Assembly: GCA_023427845.1 (NCBI GenBank)
Contig: JAEYZX010000030.1
Coordinates: 1-13,507 of the forward strand
Source of the DNA: Bacteroidota bacterium
Lineage (GTDB): Bacteria > Bacteroidota > Bacteroidia > Flavobacteriales > Flavobacteriaceae
Reading direction: 5' to 3'
Length of the DNA: 13,507 nucleotides
Shown: in pieces, positions 13,470-13,507 of the stretch
Position numbering within the stretch: position 1 is the stretch's first letter
Layout of the letters: each line of letters starts with the position of its first letter
Translations under genes and position numbers: made by a program
The notes under the pieces: generated by a model
What the model saw: only the letters and a program-made list of their open reading frames with translations
Told to the model about the DNA's origin: nothing
Databases searched by the model: none

Positions 13470-13493
13470 CCCTCATTCTCATGAAGGGTTTTT
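13470..13493. terminator. probable intrinsic terminator at the right edge
   Basis: CCCTCAT (13470-13476) pairs with ATG-A-AGGG (13481-13488, one bulged A) across a four-base loop, with A-rich sequence before and TTTTT after. The symmetry lets it work in both directions, so it probably serves a gene beyond the window edge. Confidence 0.6.
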
Positions 13494-13507
13494 AAAAAGA
13501 CCCGAGG

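Noticed and set aside
13130..13482. Two minus-strand frames with five-residue repeats (L-S-S-K-S and C-R-L-K-V types)
   Set aside because: The pattern follows from the 15-bp DNA period: more than one frame shows a five-residue repeat, and none has a start or non-repeat domain that looks like a protein.

Overview
The window looks like chromosomal DNA from a Flavobacterium-like member of the Flavobacteriaceae (Bacteroidetes). The evidence is promoter elements of the Bacteroidetes type (TTG about 19 bp before TAnnTTTG), start codons without Shine-Dalgarno sequences, Flavobacterium-type protein families, and the flavobacterial habit of short-unit repeats between genes. There is no phage, transposase, CRISPR array, rRNA or recognisable tRNA.

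Layout. 1-119: divergent promoter region, probably with the first codons of a leftward gene (possibly release factor 1) at the left edge. 120-672: small DUF6265-type lipoprotein with its own terminator. 711-4166: iron-uptake pair, a TonB-dependent siderophore receptor and a PepSY inner-membrane protein (probable ferrisiderophore reductase). The receptor promoter sits between two matching imperfect palindromes that look like paired operators. 4167-4448: two matching 43-bp hairpins and TTTGG-type simple repeats between convergent genes. 4449-5912 (-): aminoacyl-histidine dipeptidase PepD. 6011-7075: DUF3810 membrane protein with an HEXXH motif. 7175-8479 (-): type II NADH dehydrogenase, tightly bracketed by inverted arrays of a GGGATTA heptamer, one of which touches its unusual TTG start codon. 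8480-9056: gene-free stretch with the heptamer array, a 20-bp tandem repeat and one copy of a conserved hairpin element. 9057-11031: overlapping three-gene operon of an ECF-like sigma factor, a four-helix membrane protein and a secreted TraB/GumN-type protein. 11028-12515 (-): NUDIX CoA pyrophosphatase followed by a PlsC-type acyltransferase; the acyltransferase stop codon overlaps the stop of the TraB gene. 12587-13030: DUF4268 protein. 13031-13507: gene-free stretch with a second, inverted copy of the hairpin element, nine 15-bp tandem units and a terminator.

How the parts work together. The receptor and PepSY protein form a plausible import-and-reduce route for ferric siderophores. The sigma/membrane/TraB operon looks like an envelope-signalling module in which the membrane protein is the candidate anti-sigma factor. 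PepD, NDH-2, the NUDIX enzyme and the acyltransferase are housekeeping functions in peptide, respiratory, CoA and lipid metabolism.

The coding part is mostly ordinary. The unexplained structure is in the spacers, which carry repeat families with unit lengths of 7, 15, 20 and 43 bp, some reaching into start or stop codons. I see no complete unknown defence or mobile system. The best leads are the twin palindromes, the heptamer bracket around the NADH dehydrogenase gene, and the two-copy split-hairpin element.
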